Counted from the stretch's first letter, positions 24,303 through 33,069 are shown. The stretch is DNA of 35,543 nucleotides from Clostridiales bacterium (GCA_012522735.1 JAAYJU010000025.1:1-35543), one strand, 5' to 3'. Numbers and translations: made by a program. Notes: generated from the letters alone by a model not told the origin.

Positions 24303-25093
24303 TCCTTAATCTTACTATGTAAGGAAGTAAATAGCTCATCATATTTTAATACGCCTCCAGAAAATCTAGTAACAGCTGCATAGACATTTAATGGAATCTC
24401 CTTTTCCTCAAATGCAAAGGTTTGTCCATTCATTTCTAATATTCTGTCAGCTATATTGGATGCATATGCTATATCCTTACTATTAGTTAGGAGCACAAAT
24501 TCATCCCCGCCAATACGAAATACCACATCATCCTCTCCTGCCACCTTTTCCATCCGTTTTAATACCTCTAATATAGCTAGGTCTCCTGCTTTATATGATA
24601 TTTCATTTATTGGTACTAAAGATTTTATATCACAGCATACAAAATAACAGTCCTGTCTATCAACAAATAAATCATATAATTCTGAAATATCTACATGCTT
24701 CCTATCACTCATATAATCATCTCCATTCTTAATCGGCACCATTTGCCTTGGATACAACTGGGTAAATCTTGCCTCCTTGCGAAATACGGAAGGGTTAGTT
24801 TGCCAAGCCTGTTTGAACGCTCGGGAAAATGCCTCCGGGGACCTATAACAGTATTTTAATGCTATATCAAGTATACTTACTGCCTGATCCTCAACCAAAT
24901 CTCTAGCAGCCTTAGTAAGTCTTCGTTTTATGATATACTCTTTAATACTGCAATAATTTACATATCTAAATATCTTTTGAAGGTAGGATTTTGAACAATA
25001 GCATGCCTTAGCTACATCATCGGCGGTTATATCTTCATAGATATTATTTTCAATATAATCCAATGCATTCGATAAAAGCTCGACTTTGCTCAT
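24293..25093 (-). CDS. AraC-type DNA-binding domain fused to a GGDEF domain
   Basis: A 266-residue protein. Residues about 5-108 form an AraC-type double helix-turn-helix at the N-terminus ('ITADDVAKACYCSKSYLQKIF' and 'SILDIALKYCYRSPEAFSRAFKQAWQTNPSVFRKEAR'). The second half (about 140-260) is a GGDEF domain: 'CYFVCCDIKSLVPINEISYKAGD' followed by the intact signature RIGGDEF near residue 195. The first Mg-binding Asp and the guanine-binding Asn have counterparts, but the N-terminal part of a normal GGDEF domain is short and no RxxD inhibitory site is visible. It could make or bind c-di-GMP or GTP and control DNA binding. The start at 25093 is 6-7 bases from AAGGAGG; the ATG two codons earlier touches that site. 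Confidence 0.88.
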   Translation of the reverse strand: MSKVELLSNALDYIENNIYEDITADDVAKACYCSKSYLQKIFRYVNYCSIKEYIIKRRLTKAARDLVEDQAVSILDIALKYCYRSPEAFSRAFKQAWQTNPSVFRKEARFTQLYPRQMVPIKNGDDYMSDRKHVDISELYDLFVDRQDCYFVCCDIKSLVPINEISYKAGDLAILEVLKRMEKVAGEDDVVFRIGGDEFVLLTNSKDIAYASNIADRILEMNGQTFAFEEKEIPLNVYAAVTRFSGGVLKYDELFTSLHSKIKECK

Positions 25094-25304
25094 TGTCATC
25101 CTCCTTATTACTAGTCGGTACCGTATTTATAGTATAGCATGGAGAAAAATACTATTCTTGATATTTTGGCTACAATTTTCTAGGATTTGTATCATATTAA
25201 TAAAAGTTTTATTTTACCTTGTGCCTTTATTTTTACATCCTCTTATGCTATATTAAATGCACGTAATAATTTAACATTACAATACCAAAGCAAAGGATGA
25301 TAAA

Positions 25305-25994
25305 ATGCTTAAAACTACTAGAAAAAAGAGAATCTTACAGGTTTTTATGATATTTATATTACTTGGGCTACTTGGAGTGGTTGTCGTTTTTTCTATAAAT
25401 GGCTACATTAAAGCTTCTTCAAAAAAGAAAATCATATCCCTTGAAGAAGCAAGCAATCTTGATAATGTTGATTGTATTCTCGTACTAGGAGCAGGTGTAT
25501 GGGGAGACAGACCGACTCATATGCTTGAAGACCGCCTAGACTTTGGTATTGCTCTATACGAAATGGGCGCAGCAAATCGTTTATTGATGAGCGGTGATCA
25601 TGGCAGGAAGAACTATGACGAGGTAAATGTAATGAAGGACTACGCTGTAAATGAAGGTGTATTATCCTCAGATGTGTTTATGGATCATGCCGGATTTTCC
25701 ACCTATGAGAGTCTTTACAGAGCTAGAGATATATTTGAAGCAAAAAGAATTATAATCGTTACACAGGAATATCATCTTTATAGAGCCTTATATGTGGCAG
25801 ACAAGCTAGGACTTGAAGCATATGGAGTGGCCTCCAATCCCCGTAGCTATGTTGGACCGAGTTCCCGTGAGCTTAGAGAGGTGCTTGCAAGAGTTAAGGA
25901 TTTTTTATATGTAATTATAAAGCCTCAACCAACATATCTAGGAGATAGCATCCCTGTAAGTGGAGATGGTGATGTGACCAACGACAACCGTTGA
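25305..25994 (+). CDS. SanA/YdcF-family membrane protein (DUF218)
   Basis: A 229-residue protein with an N-terminal membrane anchor (about 10-31) and a DUF218 domain. The family motifs are 'DCILVLGAGVWGDRPTHMLEDRLDFGIALY', 'LLMSGDH', 'EVNVMKDYAVNEGV' and 'RIIIVTQEYHLYRALYVADKLGL'. SanA-type proteins affect envelope integrity and vancomycin sensitivity in E. coli; the biochemical role is not settled. The domain should face outward. The ATG follows AAAGGATG. It is monocistronic, followed by a G-rich repeat. Confidence 0.9.
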   Translation: MLKTTRKKRILQVFMIFILLGLLGVVVVFSINGYIKASSKKKIISLEEASNLDNVDCILVLGAGVWGDRPTHMLEDRLDFGIALYEMGAANRLLMSGDHGRKNYDEVNVMKDYAVNEGVLSSDVFMDHAGFSTYESLYRARDIFEAKRIIIVTQEYHLYRALYVADKLGLEAYGVASNPRSYVGPSSRELREVLARVKDFLYVIIKPQPTYLGDSIPVSGDGDVTNDNR

Positions 25995-25999
25995 TGTTT

Positions 26000-26046
26000 C
26001 AGGGGGCGTGTCAGGGGCGTGTCAGGGGGACGGGGTTGTTGTCACC
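26000..26046. repeat. G-rich tandem repeat, possible REP-like element
   Basis: Two exact copies of GGGGCGTGTCA (26003-26013, 26014-26024) are followed by a variant GGGGGACGGGG and TTGTTGTCACC. The G-rich strand is on the plus strand directly after the SanA stop. It does not fit a terminator. Confidence 0.6.
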
Positions 26047-26511
26047 TTATTTTACTTGAATTAATCTAATTATGAATAATATTAGAGTCCCAAATATTAA
26101 AATTATATAACTAGGCGTAAACCAGATTGGTAATGGTGTTGATAGCGAAGAATTTACTGATAAGAATACAAACACTGCTACCATGATAATTTTTAATGTA
26201 CTCAACATATTTCTTATAACACGGTACACACGCCCCTTATTCTCCTCTGTCACTGTAACACCTGTATTCCAAACCTCAGGATACTTCTCGATTGCCGATA
26301 TCCCTAAGAACATCAGCCATGCAACTACTGGAACTATAAAAAGCTCATATTTGCTTCCCATTCTATCAATCTCACCGGCTGCATTATAATGTCCCGGTAT
26401 CCTGTCGGGGAAGGAATTCCACATTATAATTAAATATAATATTACTCCAACCAGTAATATTAAGCATACAAGGTCAACTAACCGATTATAATTAAGCTTC
26501 TTCTGGCCCAT
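26047..26511 (-). CDS. DUF1648-domain membrane protein
   Basis: A 154-residue protein with four hydrophobic segments (about 12-30, 55-72, 100-120, 128-150). Between the first two lies the DUF1648 signature 'NSFPDRIPGHYNAAGEIDRMGSK'. Related proteins include membrane partners of autorepressor systems such as SdpI, but the SdpI-specific second domain is absent. The function is unknown. AAGGTG serves as ribosome binding site. It lies downstream of speE with 33 bases between, so the two may be cotranscribed. Confidence 0.85.
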   Translation of the reverse strand: MGQKKLNYNRLVDLVCLILLVGVILYLIIMWNSFPDRIPGHYNAAGEIDRMGSKYELFIVPVVAWLMFLGISAIEKYPEVWNTGVTVTEENKGRVYRVIRNMLSTLKIIMVAVFVFLSVNSSLSTPLPIWFTPSYIILIFGTLILFIIRLIQVK

Positions 26512-26544
26512 CTTTACGCACCTTCACATTCTAAAAAGGATTCA

Positions 26545-27402
26545 TTATTCGCTTTCAACATTTTTTAATAGCCCCTCCACATAAGCCGGGATATAAAATG
26601 CACCCTTGTGTAAAGTTGTTGTGTAATATTTGCACTTTATTTCTCTGTTATTCCATCGTTCGACATTCAAATTCTTTAAGGGGTGGTATACCTTTGATGC
26701 AAAACCAAATAGCCAATGCCCCGAAGGGTAGGTGGGTATATGAGCCTGATAGACCCTGCTTATGGGAAAGGACTCGACAATACGCTTGTGCGCCCTTTGG
26801 CATGCTATAGCATCCTCCTTATAAAATGGACTTTCATGCTGGTTCACCATGATTCCATCATCTCTCAAAGCCTTATAGCAGTTTCCATAAAACTCTCTTG
26901 TAAATAGGCCTTCTCCTGGTCCAAAGGGATCGGTTGAGTCCACAATAATAAGGTCATAAATATTTTCACAGGATCTAACAAATCGAAGACCATCCTCATA
27001 ATGAATGGTAAGACGAGGGTCATCCAGCTTACTCGCTGTCTGTGGTAAATATTCCTTACATACCTCTACAACCATGGCGTCAATCTCAACCATGTCAATA
27101 TGCTCTATCTCTGGGTACTGAACCAACTCACGAATAACTCCGCCATCGCCTGCTCCTATAACCAGTACATTCTTTACATTAGGATGTACTGCCATAGGAA
27201 CATGAGTTATCATTTCATGATAGATAAATTCGTCCTTTTCGGTGAGCATCATGTATCCGTCCAGCGCCAAAAACCGTCCGAATTCATAGGAATCAAATAT
27301 ATCTATGCGCTGAAGATCGCTTTTCCCGTTATATACATGCTTCTCCACCCTAATAGACATTTTTACATTAGGTGTATAAACCTCTGAAAACCATAGCTCC
27401 AT
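26545..27402 (-). CDS. speE: Spermidine synthase (polyamine aminopropyltransferase)
   Basis: A 285-residue aminopropyltransferase that moves the aminopropyl group of decarboxylated S-adenosylmethionine to putrescine, giving spermidine. It has the N-terminal beta domain with 'KSDLQRIDIFDSYEFGRFLALDG', the co-substrate loop 'VIGAGDGGVIREL', the acidic 'MVEIDAMVVEVCKEYLP', and the catalytic 'DSTDPFGPGEGLFTREFY' gatekeeper region. Length is normal. The start follows AAAAGGAGG. No speD or speB gene is in the window, so precursor supply comes from elsewhere. Confidence 0.95.
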   Translation of the reverse strand: MELWFSEVYTPNVKMSIRVEKHVYNGKSDLQRIDIFDSYEFGRFLALDGYMMLTEKDEFIYHEMITHVPMAVHPNVKNVLVIGAGDGGVIRELVQYPEIEHIDMVEIDAMVVEVCKEYLPQTASKLDDPRLTIHYEDGLRFVRSCENIYDLIIVDSTDPFGPGEGLFTREFYGNCYKALRDDGIMVNQHESPFYKEDAIACQRAHKRIVESFPISRVYQAHIPTYPSGHWLFGFASKVYHPLKNLNVERWNNREIKCKYYTTTLHKGAFYIPAYVEGLLKNVESE

Positions 27403-27451
27403 ATCAAAAACCTCCTTTTAATGCATTTAGTGTGTATTCATCACATTATAA

Positions 27452-28975
27452 CTAAGACAACATATAAATAAAATTATAAAACTCTGCTATTCCACCAGTT
27501 TCTTTTGTAGCATAATTGAAAAGTGCGAATCGAGTTCCAACAAAATGATCCATTTTAAACACCAGCTTATGGTCAATACCAATCTTCACCCATTCATTAT
27601 CTATTAAATAATAAAATTCAGCTGTATCTATCTGATTGATAAAATTGGCTTTTAACTTTAACGTGATTATTGAGTCGGATATTAATACTTTAGCAAATTC
27701 TTTTCCTTCTGACTCCTTTGATATTCCTGTGAAGGTGCTATCCAATGCTTTCTTTACCTGCATACTAACATAATACTGTCCATTATCTTTAGTAATGCCT
27801 ATCCATCCATATGATCCAAGTAAAGCACAAAGTCCTGCATAGTCACCATCTTTAAGCCCACTTCCATCTACCGTAACAATTGCCTCACAAGATGGATATA
27901 GCATGCGCTGAGTTAGGGTGTTAACCGCTTGAGTAACTTCTATGCAGATCTTATTTGCTTGTATGCGGTAGCAGCCTTTGTCATTATCAAATGAACAAAA
28001 ATCATGATTTGGTTCATGATTCCATTGCCAGTAATTCTTTAGAGGACTCTTAAAATCATCGCTTCCTACCAATGGTTCATAAGTATATCCTGGCCTTGTA
28101 CTTTTTGTTTCAATCTGGCTAGGTACCTTGCCATCTACACCAAATACAGAGAAGTTATCTTTCCAGCTTACTGGAACAAGTATGGGAACACGACCAAGGG
28201 CAGTGCGATCCTGAAATAGTATTCCATACCATTTACCTTCTGGAGTATCAACGATTCCCCCCTGTGCAATTCCTGAGTTAAAATACCCCATATCATCATT
28301 TAAGACGTCTCCACCCAAGAAATCACCCTGAAGTGAATCAGACACAAAGCAGGCCTGTATACGCTTCCACTCCTTTCGCGCTGAGTGTATAAGAAAGACA
28401 TAATACTTACCATTAATCTTATATATATGGGACCCTTCATATCCTAGTCCAGGATGCCCTTCATCCACAACAATTATCCTATCTAAGCCATCTATTTTAG
28501 GTTTTGTTAAGTCCGCTTCTAATTCTGTTAAATGTATGGTTTTATTCCCATATACTATATACACGCGATTATCGTCATCAAACAACAAGGAGCAATCATG
28601 ATAAAATCCTTCAATATACTGCTTTCTCCATGGACCGGTTATAGTCTTAGATGAATATAAATATGTTTTCTTAGTATCATTTGCAGAAAAGCACACATAA
28701 AATGTTCCCTTGTGATATCGCAAGGAGGGTGCCCACATACCTTGCCCATAGATGTTAGCTCCTCCCTCTAGGCGCTGCCCAGGCGTAGAGTCTAAGGTAT
28801 CATAGACATATGCTGCAAATTCCCAGTTGACTAAATCATAGGAGCGTAGAATCTCACAGCCCGGCATAAAGTGCATGGTAGTGCTTGCCATATAATAGGT
28901 GTCGTCCACACGAATTACATCAGGATCTGGATAATCCAGTCTTGTAATTGGATTTGTTGCTTTTTGGTTCATCAT
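27452..28975 (-). CDS. GH43 beta-xylosidase/alpha-L-arabinofuranosidase
   Basis: A 507-residue glycoside hydrolase of family 43. The five-bladed propeller covers about residues 1-310 and the three carboxylates are visible: the general base in YPDPDV (D17), the pKa-modulating Asp in HDCSLLFDDD (D127) and the general acid in YEGSHIYK (E180). A C-terminal beta-sandwich of about 190 residues follows, as in the larger GH43 beta-xylosidases. No signal peptide is present, so it is likely cytoplasmic and acts on imported arabinoxylo-oligosaccharides. Xylosidase or arabinofuranosidase activity cannot be separated by eye. The start is the first of two ATGs after GAGGTAG. Confidence 0.93.
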   Translation of the reverse strand: MMNQKATNPITRLDYPDPDVIRVDDTYYMASTTMHFMPGCEILRSYDLVNWEFAAYVYDTLDSTPGQRLEGGANIYGQGMWAPSLRYHKGTFYVCFSANDTKKTYLYSSKTITGPWRKQYIEGFYHDCSLLFDDDNRVYIVYGNKTIHLTELEADLTKPKIDGLDRIIVVDEGHPGLGYEGSHIYKINGKYYVFLIHSARKEWKRIQACFVSDSLQGDFLGGDVLNDDMGYFNSGIAQGGIVDTPEGKWYGILFQDRTALGRVPILVPVSWKDNFSVFGVDGKVPSQIETKSTRPGYTYEPLVGSDDFKSPLKNYWQWNHEPNHDFCSFDNDKGCYRIQANKICIEVTQAVNTLTQRMLYPSCEAIVTVDGSGLKDGDYAGLCALLGSYGWIGITKDNGQYYVSMQVKKALDSTFTGISKESEGKEFAKVLISDSIITLKLKANFINQIDTAEFYYLIDNEWVKIGIDHKLVFKMDHFVGTRFALFNYATKETGGIAEFYNFIYMLS

Positions 28976-29042
28976 TTTCTACCTCAGTAATTTATTTTGT
29001 TGTTTCTTTAGCATTATTCATAGTACTAAATATTCTTCTCAA

Positions 29043-29387
29043 TTATTTTAGATCAAACCAATAGACTGTGTTTTCTTTTATTTTCTCAGTTTCAATATCT
29101 ATTGCTATTACATTTCTAAAGCTTGCCGTTCCTACCATTACAGCTACGATTCTATTATCTAATATAATGCAATATGCAATACTTTTTCTCTTGAAATCTT
29201 CAAATGAGTACCAGGATTCCAATAATCGGACTCTTAGAAAATCTTCATTTTCAAAATTGCCATTGATTAATTCATCCCAAAATATATCATCTACCTTTAT
29301 TGGAGAGTATTCATTTATGATATTTGTAATATTCTTTATCTTCATATCTTTTGTTATTTGTATCATAAGTAATGTCTCCAGTTTCAA
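29043..29387 (-). pseudogene. Internal fragment of a GNAT acetyltransferase
   Basis: The 114 codons match the middle of clostridial GNAT-type acetyltransferases of about 260 residues: 'VDDIFWDELINGNFENEDFL', 'LESWYSFEDFKRKSIAYCIILDNRIVAVM' and 'NVIAIDIETE'. In intact relatives the acetyl-CoA loop (a GxGxA-type motif) follows at once; here the frame changes to unrelated residues and stops 15 codons later. The N-terminal 100 or so residues are missing as well. The fragment has no convincing ribosome binding site and is unlikely to be active. The family call is by pattern. Confidence 0.6.
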
Positions 29388-29415
29388 AATAGTATTTAGG
29401 CTACTTCATATATTG

Positions 29416-30360
29416 CTAATTATAGTGCTCAAGCGCTCTTAGCCCAATCTCGCGTATAATATCTAACTCTTCAGCATTCATCAATCCTGATTTAAAAATA
29501 TTAAGATACTCTTGCGATACACTTTGATTAAAAACTAACATATCATCAGTATTTATCGTAACTGGAATTCCATAATCAAACAGCTGTCTGATAGGATGGA
29601 CTGAATATGATTCTACGACTCGCAGGATTATATTGCTTGTTGGGCATACATTCAGTTGAATCTTGTGATCTGATAACCATTTCATGACCTGCTCCGACTT
29701 CGCAGCGGCAATCCCATGATGGACTTCATCCAATTCCAATTCTTCAACGGCTTCCATTACATCATCCGCCGTGCCAAATTCTCCGACATGTGCCCTTAAT
29801 ATAAGTCCGTATTCCTTTGCTTTTCTATATATTTTCTTGAATTTTTTTATTGGCTGAGCAAATTCATTGTAGCTAATATCTATAGACTTAAACCATTTGT
29901 ATGACAGTACTTCATCTAATCTTGAAAGCTCTCTATCAGTATCGCAAGCTCTATCTAATGCATACTCCGGAAGTAATATAGTGTTAGGCGCAAATTGTAG
30001 ATTAAGGCTCTTCATGGTTTGTATAAATGCCATCATATTTTCCTCGTCAAATCCAAAGCTAGCAGCCAGAACACTTATATTATCGCTTGCAGCTTGGACA
30101 AATGCAGCTTCAAGTCTTTTTAAGTAAGGGCAGTATTTTTTTATGTTTTCTATAAACCATTCATCCATATGAGAAAAGGCTTCAAACTTTTCAGGAGGGG
30201 AATCTATTTTTATATTGAAAATTGATTCTAAATATTCTCTGCTTCCCCCTCTTCCGAAATGATTATGTAAGTCACTTTTGCATATTGAATTTAGGCCACT
30301 TAAAGAGCAGTTTTGTAAATGCTCCTTAAATAATTCATTCAAAACATCTTTGTTTGTCAT
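29416..30360 (-). CDS. Adenosine deaminase family protein
   Basis: A 314-residue metal-dependent deaminase. The zinc motif HxH is in SDLHNHFGRGG, the third histidine and catalytic glutamate region in 'LRAHVGEFGTADDVMEAVE', the histidine pair in 'DEVHHGIAAAKS', the family strand 'NVCPTSNIIL' and the last metal Asp in 'VTINTDDMLVFN'. It probably deaminates adenosine or a related purine in the cytoplasm, though the N-terminal part differs from classical ADA and another aminopurine substrate is possible. The start at 30360 lies just after GGAGAAGG; an ATG six codons upstream overlaps that site. Confidence 0.88.
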   Translation of the reverse strand: MTNKDVLNELFKEHLQNCSLSGLNSICKSDLHNHFGRGGSREYLESIFNIKIDSPPEKFEAFSHMDEWFIENIKKYCPYLKRLEAAFVQAASDNISVLAASFGFDEENMMAFIQTMKSLNLQFAPNTILLPEYALDRACDTDRELSRLDEVLSYKWFKSIDISYNEFAQPIKKFKKIYRKAKEYGLILRAHVGEFGTADDVMEAVEELELDEVHHGIAAAKSEQVMKWLSDHKIQLNVCPTSNIILRVVESYSVHPIRQLFDYGIPVTINTDDMLVFNQSVSQEYLNIFKSGLMNAEELDIIREIGLRALEHYN

Positions 30361-30446
30361 GTTCCTTCTCCAATTCATAAGTATACAGATATTTGCCTAT
30401 TAGCTTACAATAGAATTATAGAAAAATATAATGGCAGACAGTAAAC

Positions 30447-30569
30447 CTAAGACAATGTACACAATGTCATTGCTCCTGCACCTATTATAGCTATCATAAC
30501 TAACCTCCACAAATTCAATTTTATCTTTTCGTTAGCAATCCAAAACCACAGCGAAGTAATACAATTCAT
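30447..30569 (-). pseudogene. 40-codon open frame, unrecognised, possible remnant
   Basis: An ATG-started frame encoding a Trp-rich start, a basic middle (NEKIKLNLWRLV) and a hydrophobic end (MIAIIGAGAM). It resembles the N-terminus of a membrane protein that stops early. The ribosome binding site is weak. I do not recognise it. The rest of the 360-base gap between the deaminase and MATE genes holds a tRNA-Cys remnant and a terminator. Confidence 0.2.
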
Positions 30570-30611
30570 TTATAATTATATACTTCCAAACATAGGAAAA
30601 CAATACCAAAC

Positions 30612-30653
30612 AAAAAATCTCCAAACCTTCATATATAGCAAGGTTTAGAGATT
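30612..30653 (-). terminator. Terminator attached to a tRNA-Cys remnant
   Basis: On the minus strand AATCTCTAAACCTT pairs with AAGGTTTGGAGATT across a 10-base loop and is followed by six T. It lies directly downstream of the tRNA-Cys 3'-end remnant at 30663 and is closely similar to the hairpin at 34926. Confidence 0.8.
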
Positions 30654-30662
30654 CTTAATCAA

Positions 30663-30676
30663 GGCGACAACCAGAT
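30663..30676 (-). repeat. tRNA-Cys 3'-end remnant
   Basis: The 14 bases GGCGACAACCAGAT equal the 3' end of the two tRNA-Cys genes (acceptor strand and start of the T arm). The rest of the tRNA is absent. Confidence 0.6.
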
Positions 30677-30721
30677 CTAATCTACAGAACATTACCATAA
30701 CCCGCAAGGAAATGAGGGCTT

Positions 30722-32104
30722 TTAATCTCCGAAACTGGTTGCACCTGTTTTGCACTTAATCATTTTATTTATCTGTTTTAAGCTAAAGTATAATAATATT
30801 CCCGAAGTAGTTGCTGATATAATGTCAGCAATAGGCTCAGAATAAAAAATACCCATAACTCCAAAATGTTTTGGTAAGTAGAGTGCTAACGGAATTAATA
30901 TAAAAACTTTTCTTAAAAGAGCAATAAATAAGGATTTTAGAGCTTGGCCCGTGCCAACGAAAAACATTTGAGCGCTCATTTGAATTCCAAAGAGCCACAT
31001 TCCACCCATAAAAATCGGTAATATCTTAGTAACTAATTCTGTTAATTCTGCTTGTGAAGTAAAAACCCCAGCAAATAGTTGTGGGAAAATAAACACTAGG
31101 GCATAATAGGCAAGTGTCGTTCCTAGTGTAACCCTCAAAGAAAGCTTGATTGCCTTATTCATTCGATCATATTTCTTTGCACCAAAGTTAAAGCTAATTA
31201 TTGGTTGTACCCCTTGCGTAAACCCTTGAACAGGAATCGTTAATAACTGCATTACACTTTGCATGATAGTCATTGCACCTACATATATATCACCGCCATA
31301 TTTTAATAGCCCATTGTTAAATACAATTAATATGGCTGATTCTGTAACCTGCATAGCAAATGGAGAAACACCTAAAGCTATTGTTCTCTTGGCAATACCT
31401 AAATCTATTTTTAAATATTCTTTTTTTATTCGAATTATTAATTTTTTAGAAATTAAGAACCAGACAACAAATATAGCACTCAAGGCTTGTGAGAATACCG
31501 TTGCTATCGCAGCTCCCATTACTCCCATATTAAATCCAAAGATTAAGATTGGATCTAATATAATATTAGTTACAGCTCCGATTAGTACAGACAGCATAGC
31601 TATTTTTGTTTGGCCTTGACATGTGATAAATAAGTTCAATCCTAATGCAATCTGAACAAATATAGTACCAAGCAGGTATATGCTAGTATATATGTTGGCA
31701 TATGGATAGGTGGAATTACTAGCCCCAAACATATACAGTAAAGGTTCCTTAAAAATGAATACTAATACTGTCAATATAATAGATATGGCTGTTAATATGA
31801 CTAGACCCGTACCTAAAATTTTCTCTGCTTCTTCCTTATTGTTTTTTCCTAATGCAATCGCAGCAAGTGGTGCTCCTCCACCGCCGACAAACATGCTAAA
31901 TGCTGAAATAATTAAAATTAAAGGTGCACTAACACCTAAGCCAGTTAAAGCAATGGGTCCGACATCTTTAATATGTCCAACATATATACGGTCAACAATA
32001 TTATATAATACATTAATAATTTGAGCTATAATTGATGGGATTGATAAACGTAACATCAAGGACCCTATTTTTTCAGTACCCATTTTTGAATTCTGTCCAT
32101 CCAA
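30722..32104 (-). CDS. MATE-family multidrug efflux transporter
   Basis: A 460-residue membrane protein with about twelve helices in two related halves. It begins 'EKIGSLMLRLSIPSIIAQIINVLYNIVDRIYVGH', the usual clostridial MATE start, and the second half opens with 'GVSPFAMQVTESAILIVFNNGLL'. MATE proteins export cationic drugs or metabolites by Na+ or H+ antiport. The length is normal and nothing is missing. The start is TTG with AGGAAG 8 bases upstream; an ATG seven codons in lacks a site. It follows the yjdM gene with a 23-base gap and may share its transcript. Confidence 0.93.
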   Translation of the reverse strand: MDGQNSKMGTEKIGSLMLRLSIPSIIAQIINVLYNIVDRIYVGHIKDVGPIALTGLGVSAPLILIISAFSMFVGGGGAPLAAIALGKNNKEEAEKILGTGLVILTAISIILTVLVFIFKEPLLYMFGASNSTYPYANIYTSIYLLGTIFVQIALGLNLFITCQGQTKIAMLSVLIGAVTNIILDPILIFGFNMGVMGAAIATVFSQALSAIFVVWFLISKKLIIRIKKEYLKIDLGIAKRTIALGVSPFAMQVTESAILIVFNNGLLKYGGDIYVGAMTIMQSVMQLLTIPVQGFTQGVQPIISFNFGAKKYDRMNKAIKLSLRVTLGTTLAYYALVFIFPQLFAGVFTSQAELTELVTKILPIFMGGMWLFGIQMSAQMFFVGTGQALKSLFIALLRKVFILIPLALYLPKHFGVMGIFYSEPIADIISATTSGILLYFSLKQINKMIKCKTGATSFGD

Positions 32105-32127
32105 AGTCTATTCTTCCTGCCATTTCA

Positions 32128-32481
32128 TTATATTTTCTTAACAACACTGGATTTTAATAGCATAGCTCCAAAGCCATCTATTTTGCAATCAATATCATGT
32201 ACGCCATCACTTGGTTCATAAATTAATCTTATGTTTTTAACTGTTGTTCCTCTTTTAATTGATGAGTTGCCTTTTAATTTAAGATCCTTGATTACCGTAA
32301 CAGTATCACCGTCATTTAAGATATTGCCGTTTGCATCTTTTATTATATTTACATCTGCCTTATTTTCAGCTGCACCTTCAGGTTTCCATTCATGAAAGCA
32401 TTCTGGACAAATCAAGAAATTGGCATCTTCATAAGTATACTCAGAATTACACATTGGGCAATTTGGTAACTTATCCATCAT
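32128..32481 (-). CDS. yjdM: YjdM/PhnA-like zinc-ribbon protein
   Basis: A 117-residue protein with an N-terminal zinc ribbon ([15 protein letters not shown] ... [10 protein letters not shown]; two CXXC pairs) followed by the PhnA-type beta domain ('[31 protein letters not shown]', '[21 protein letters not shown]'). Proteins of this family were once linked to alkylphosphonate use, but their role is not established. The start at 32481 is placed by GGAGG five bases upstream; a TTG four codons earlier overlaps that site. It is probably the first gene of a pair with the MATE exporter. Confidence 0.92.
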   Translation of the reverse strand: MMDKLPNCPMCNSEYTYEDANFLICPECFHEWKPEGAAENKADVNIIKDANGNILNDGDTVTVIKDLKLKGNSSIKRGTTVKNIRLIYEPSDGVHDIDCKIDGFGAMLLKSSVVKKI

Positions 32482-32558
32482 TAACACCTCCAATCATAAA
32501 AATTTTGCATCAACCTTTATATTAACATGTTTCTAAGATTAATGCAAAATTTGAACTT

Positions 32559-32999
32559 CTAATATTCTCTTAAATACCCCCAGTGTTCTAATTGGCAGTT
32601 CTCCTGATTACCCGAGCCAAAGCAAACCCATATACTAGCATTATCTAAATAAGGATGCGACTTAAATAAGTATCTATCTCCATATCTTATGGCTTCTAAG
32701 GCCAATGGAAGCTCCCGCCTAAAAATCTCCTCCCGAATGGCTGAGCTTGCTGGATCTAATTGACCATCCACATAGACATATACATACAAATATAAATATC
32801 CATCCATTACCCACTCCGCTAATACTTCATCCCTTAAATCACTTATTTTATCAAAGGCATACTGCATACCGATAGTTAGAAATAGATCCGCTGTTATATC
32901 CGAATGTGTCAAGGTGTATTTGCGACCTATTATAGGCTCTGTCAATGCTACACCATCCCTTAGTTCAACAAATAATTTATCTGGATTTAGCCTTTTCAA
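32559..32999 (-). CDS. Staygreen (SGR) family protein
   Basis: A 146-residue single-domain protein matching the staygreen family along its whole length. The hallmark is RKYTLTHSDITADLFLTIG (27-45) followed by 'LRDEVLAEW', then 'EIFRRELPLALEAIRYGD' and the terminal 'HWGYL'. Plant SGR removes Mg from chlorophyll a; homologues occur in non-photosynthetic bacteria, and some have been reported to have dechelatase activity. H32, D34 and D57 are conserved acidic/His positions that could form the active site. A Mg-tetrapyrrole substrate in this organism is not evident. The start is TTG with GGGGAAG before it. Confidence 0.88.
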   Translation of the reverse strand: MKRLNPDKLFVELRDGVALTEPIIGRKYTLTHSDITADLFLTIGMQYAFDKISDLRDEVLAEWVMDGYLYLYVYVYVDGQLDPASSAIREEIFRRELPLALEAIRYGDRYLFKSHPYLDNASIWVCFGSGNQENCQLEHWGYLREY

Positions 33000-33069
33000 T
33001 ATATCTTCCCCTGTTTCATATATTTATCTTATCATCATTATATGCTTTACAGGTTGTTAGATTATATAA

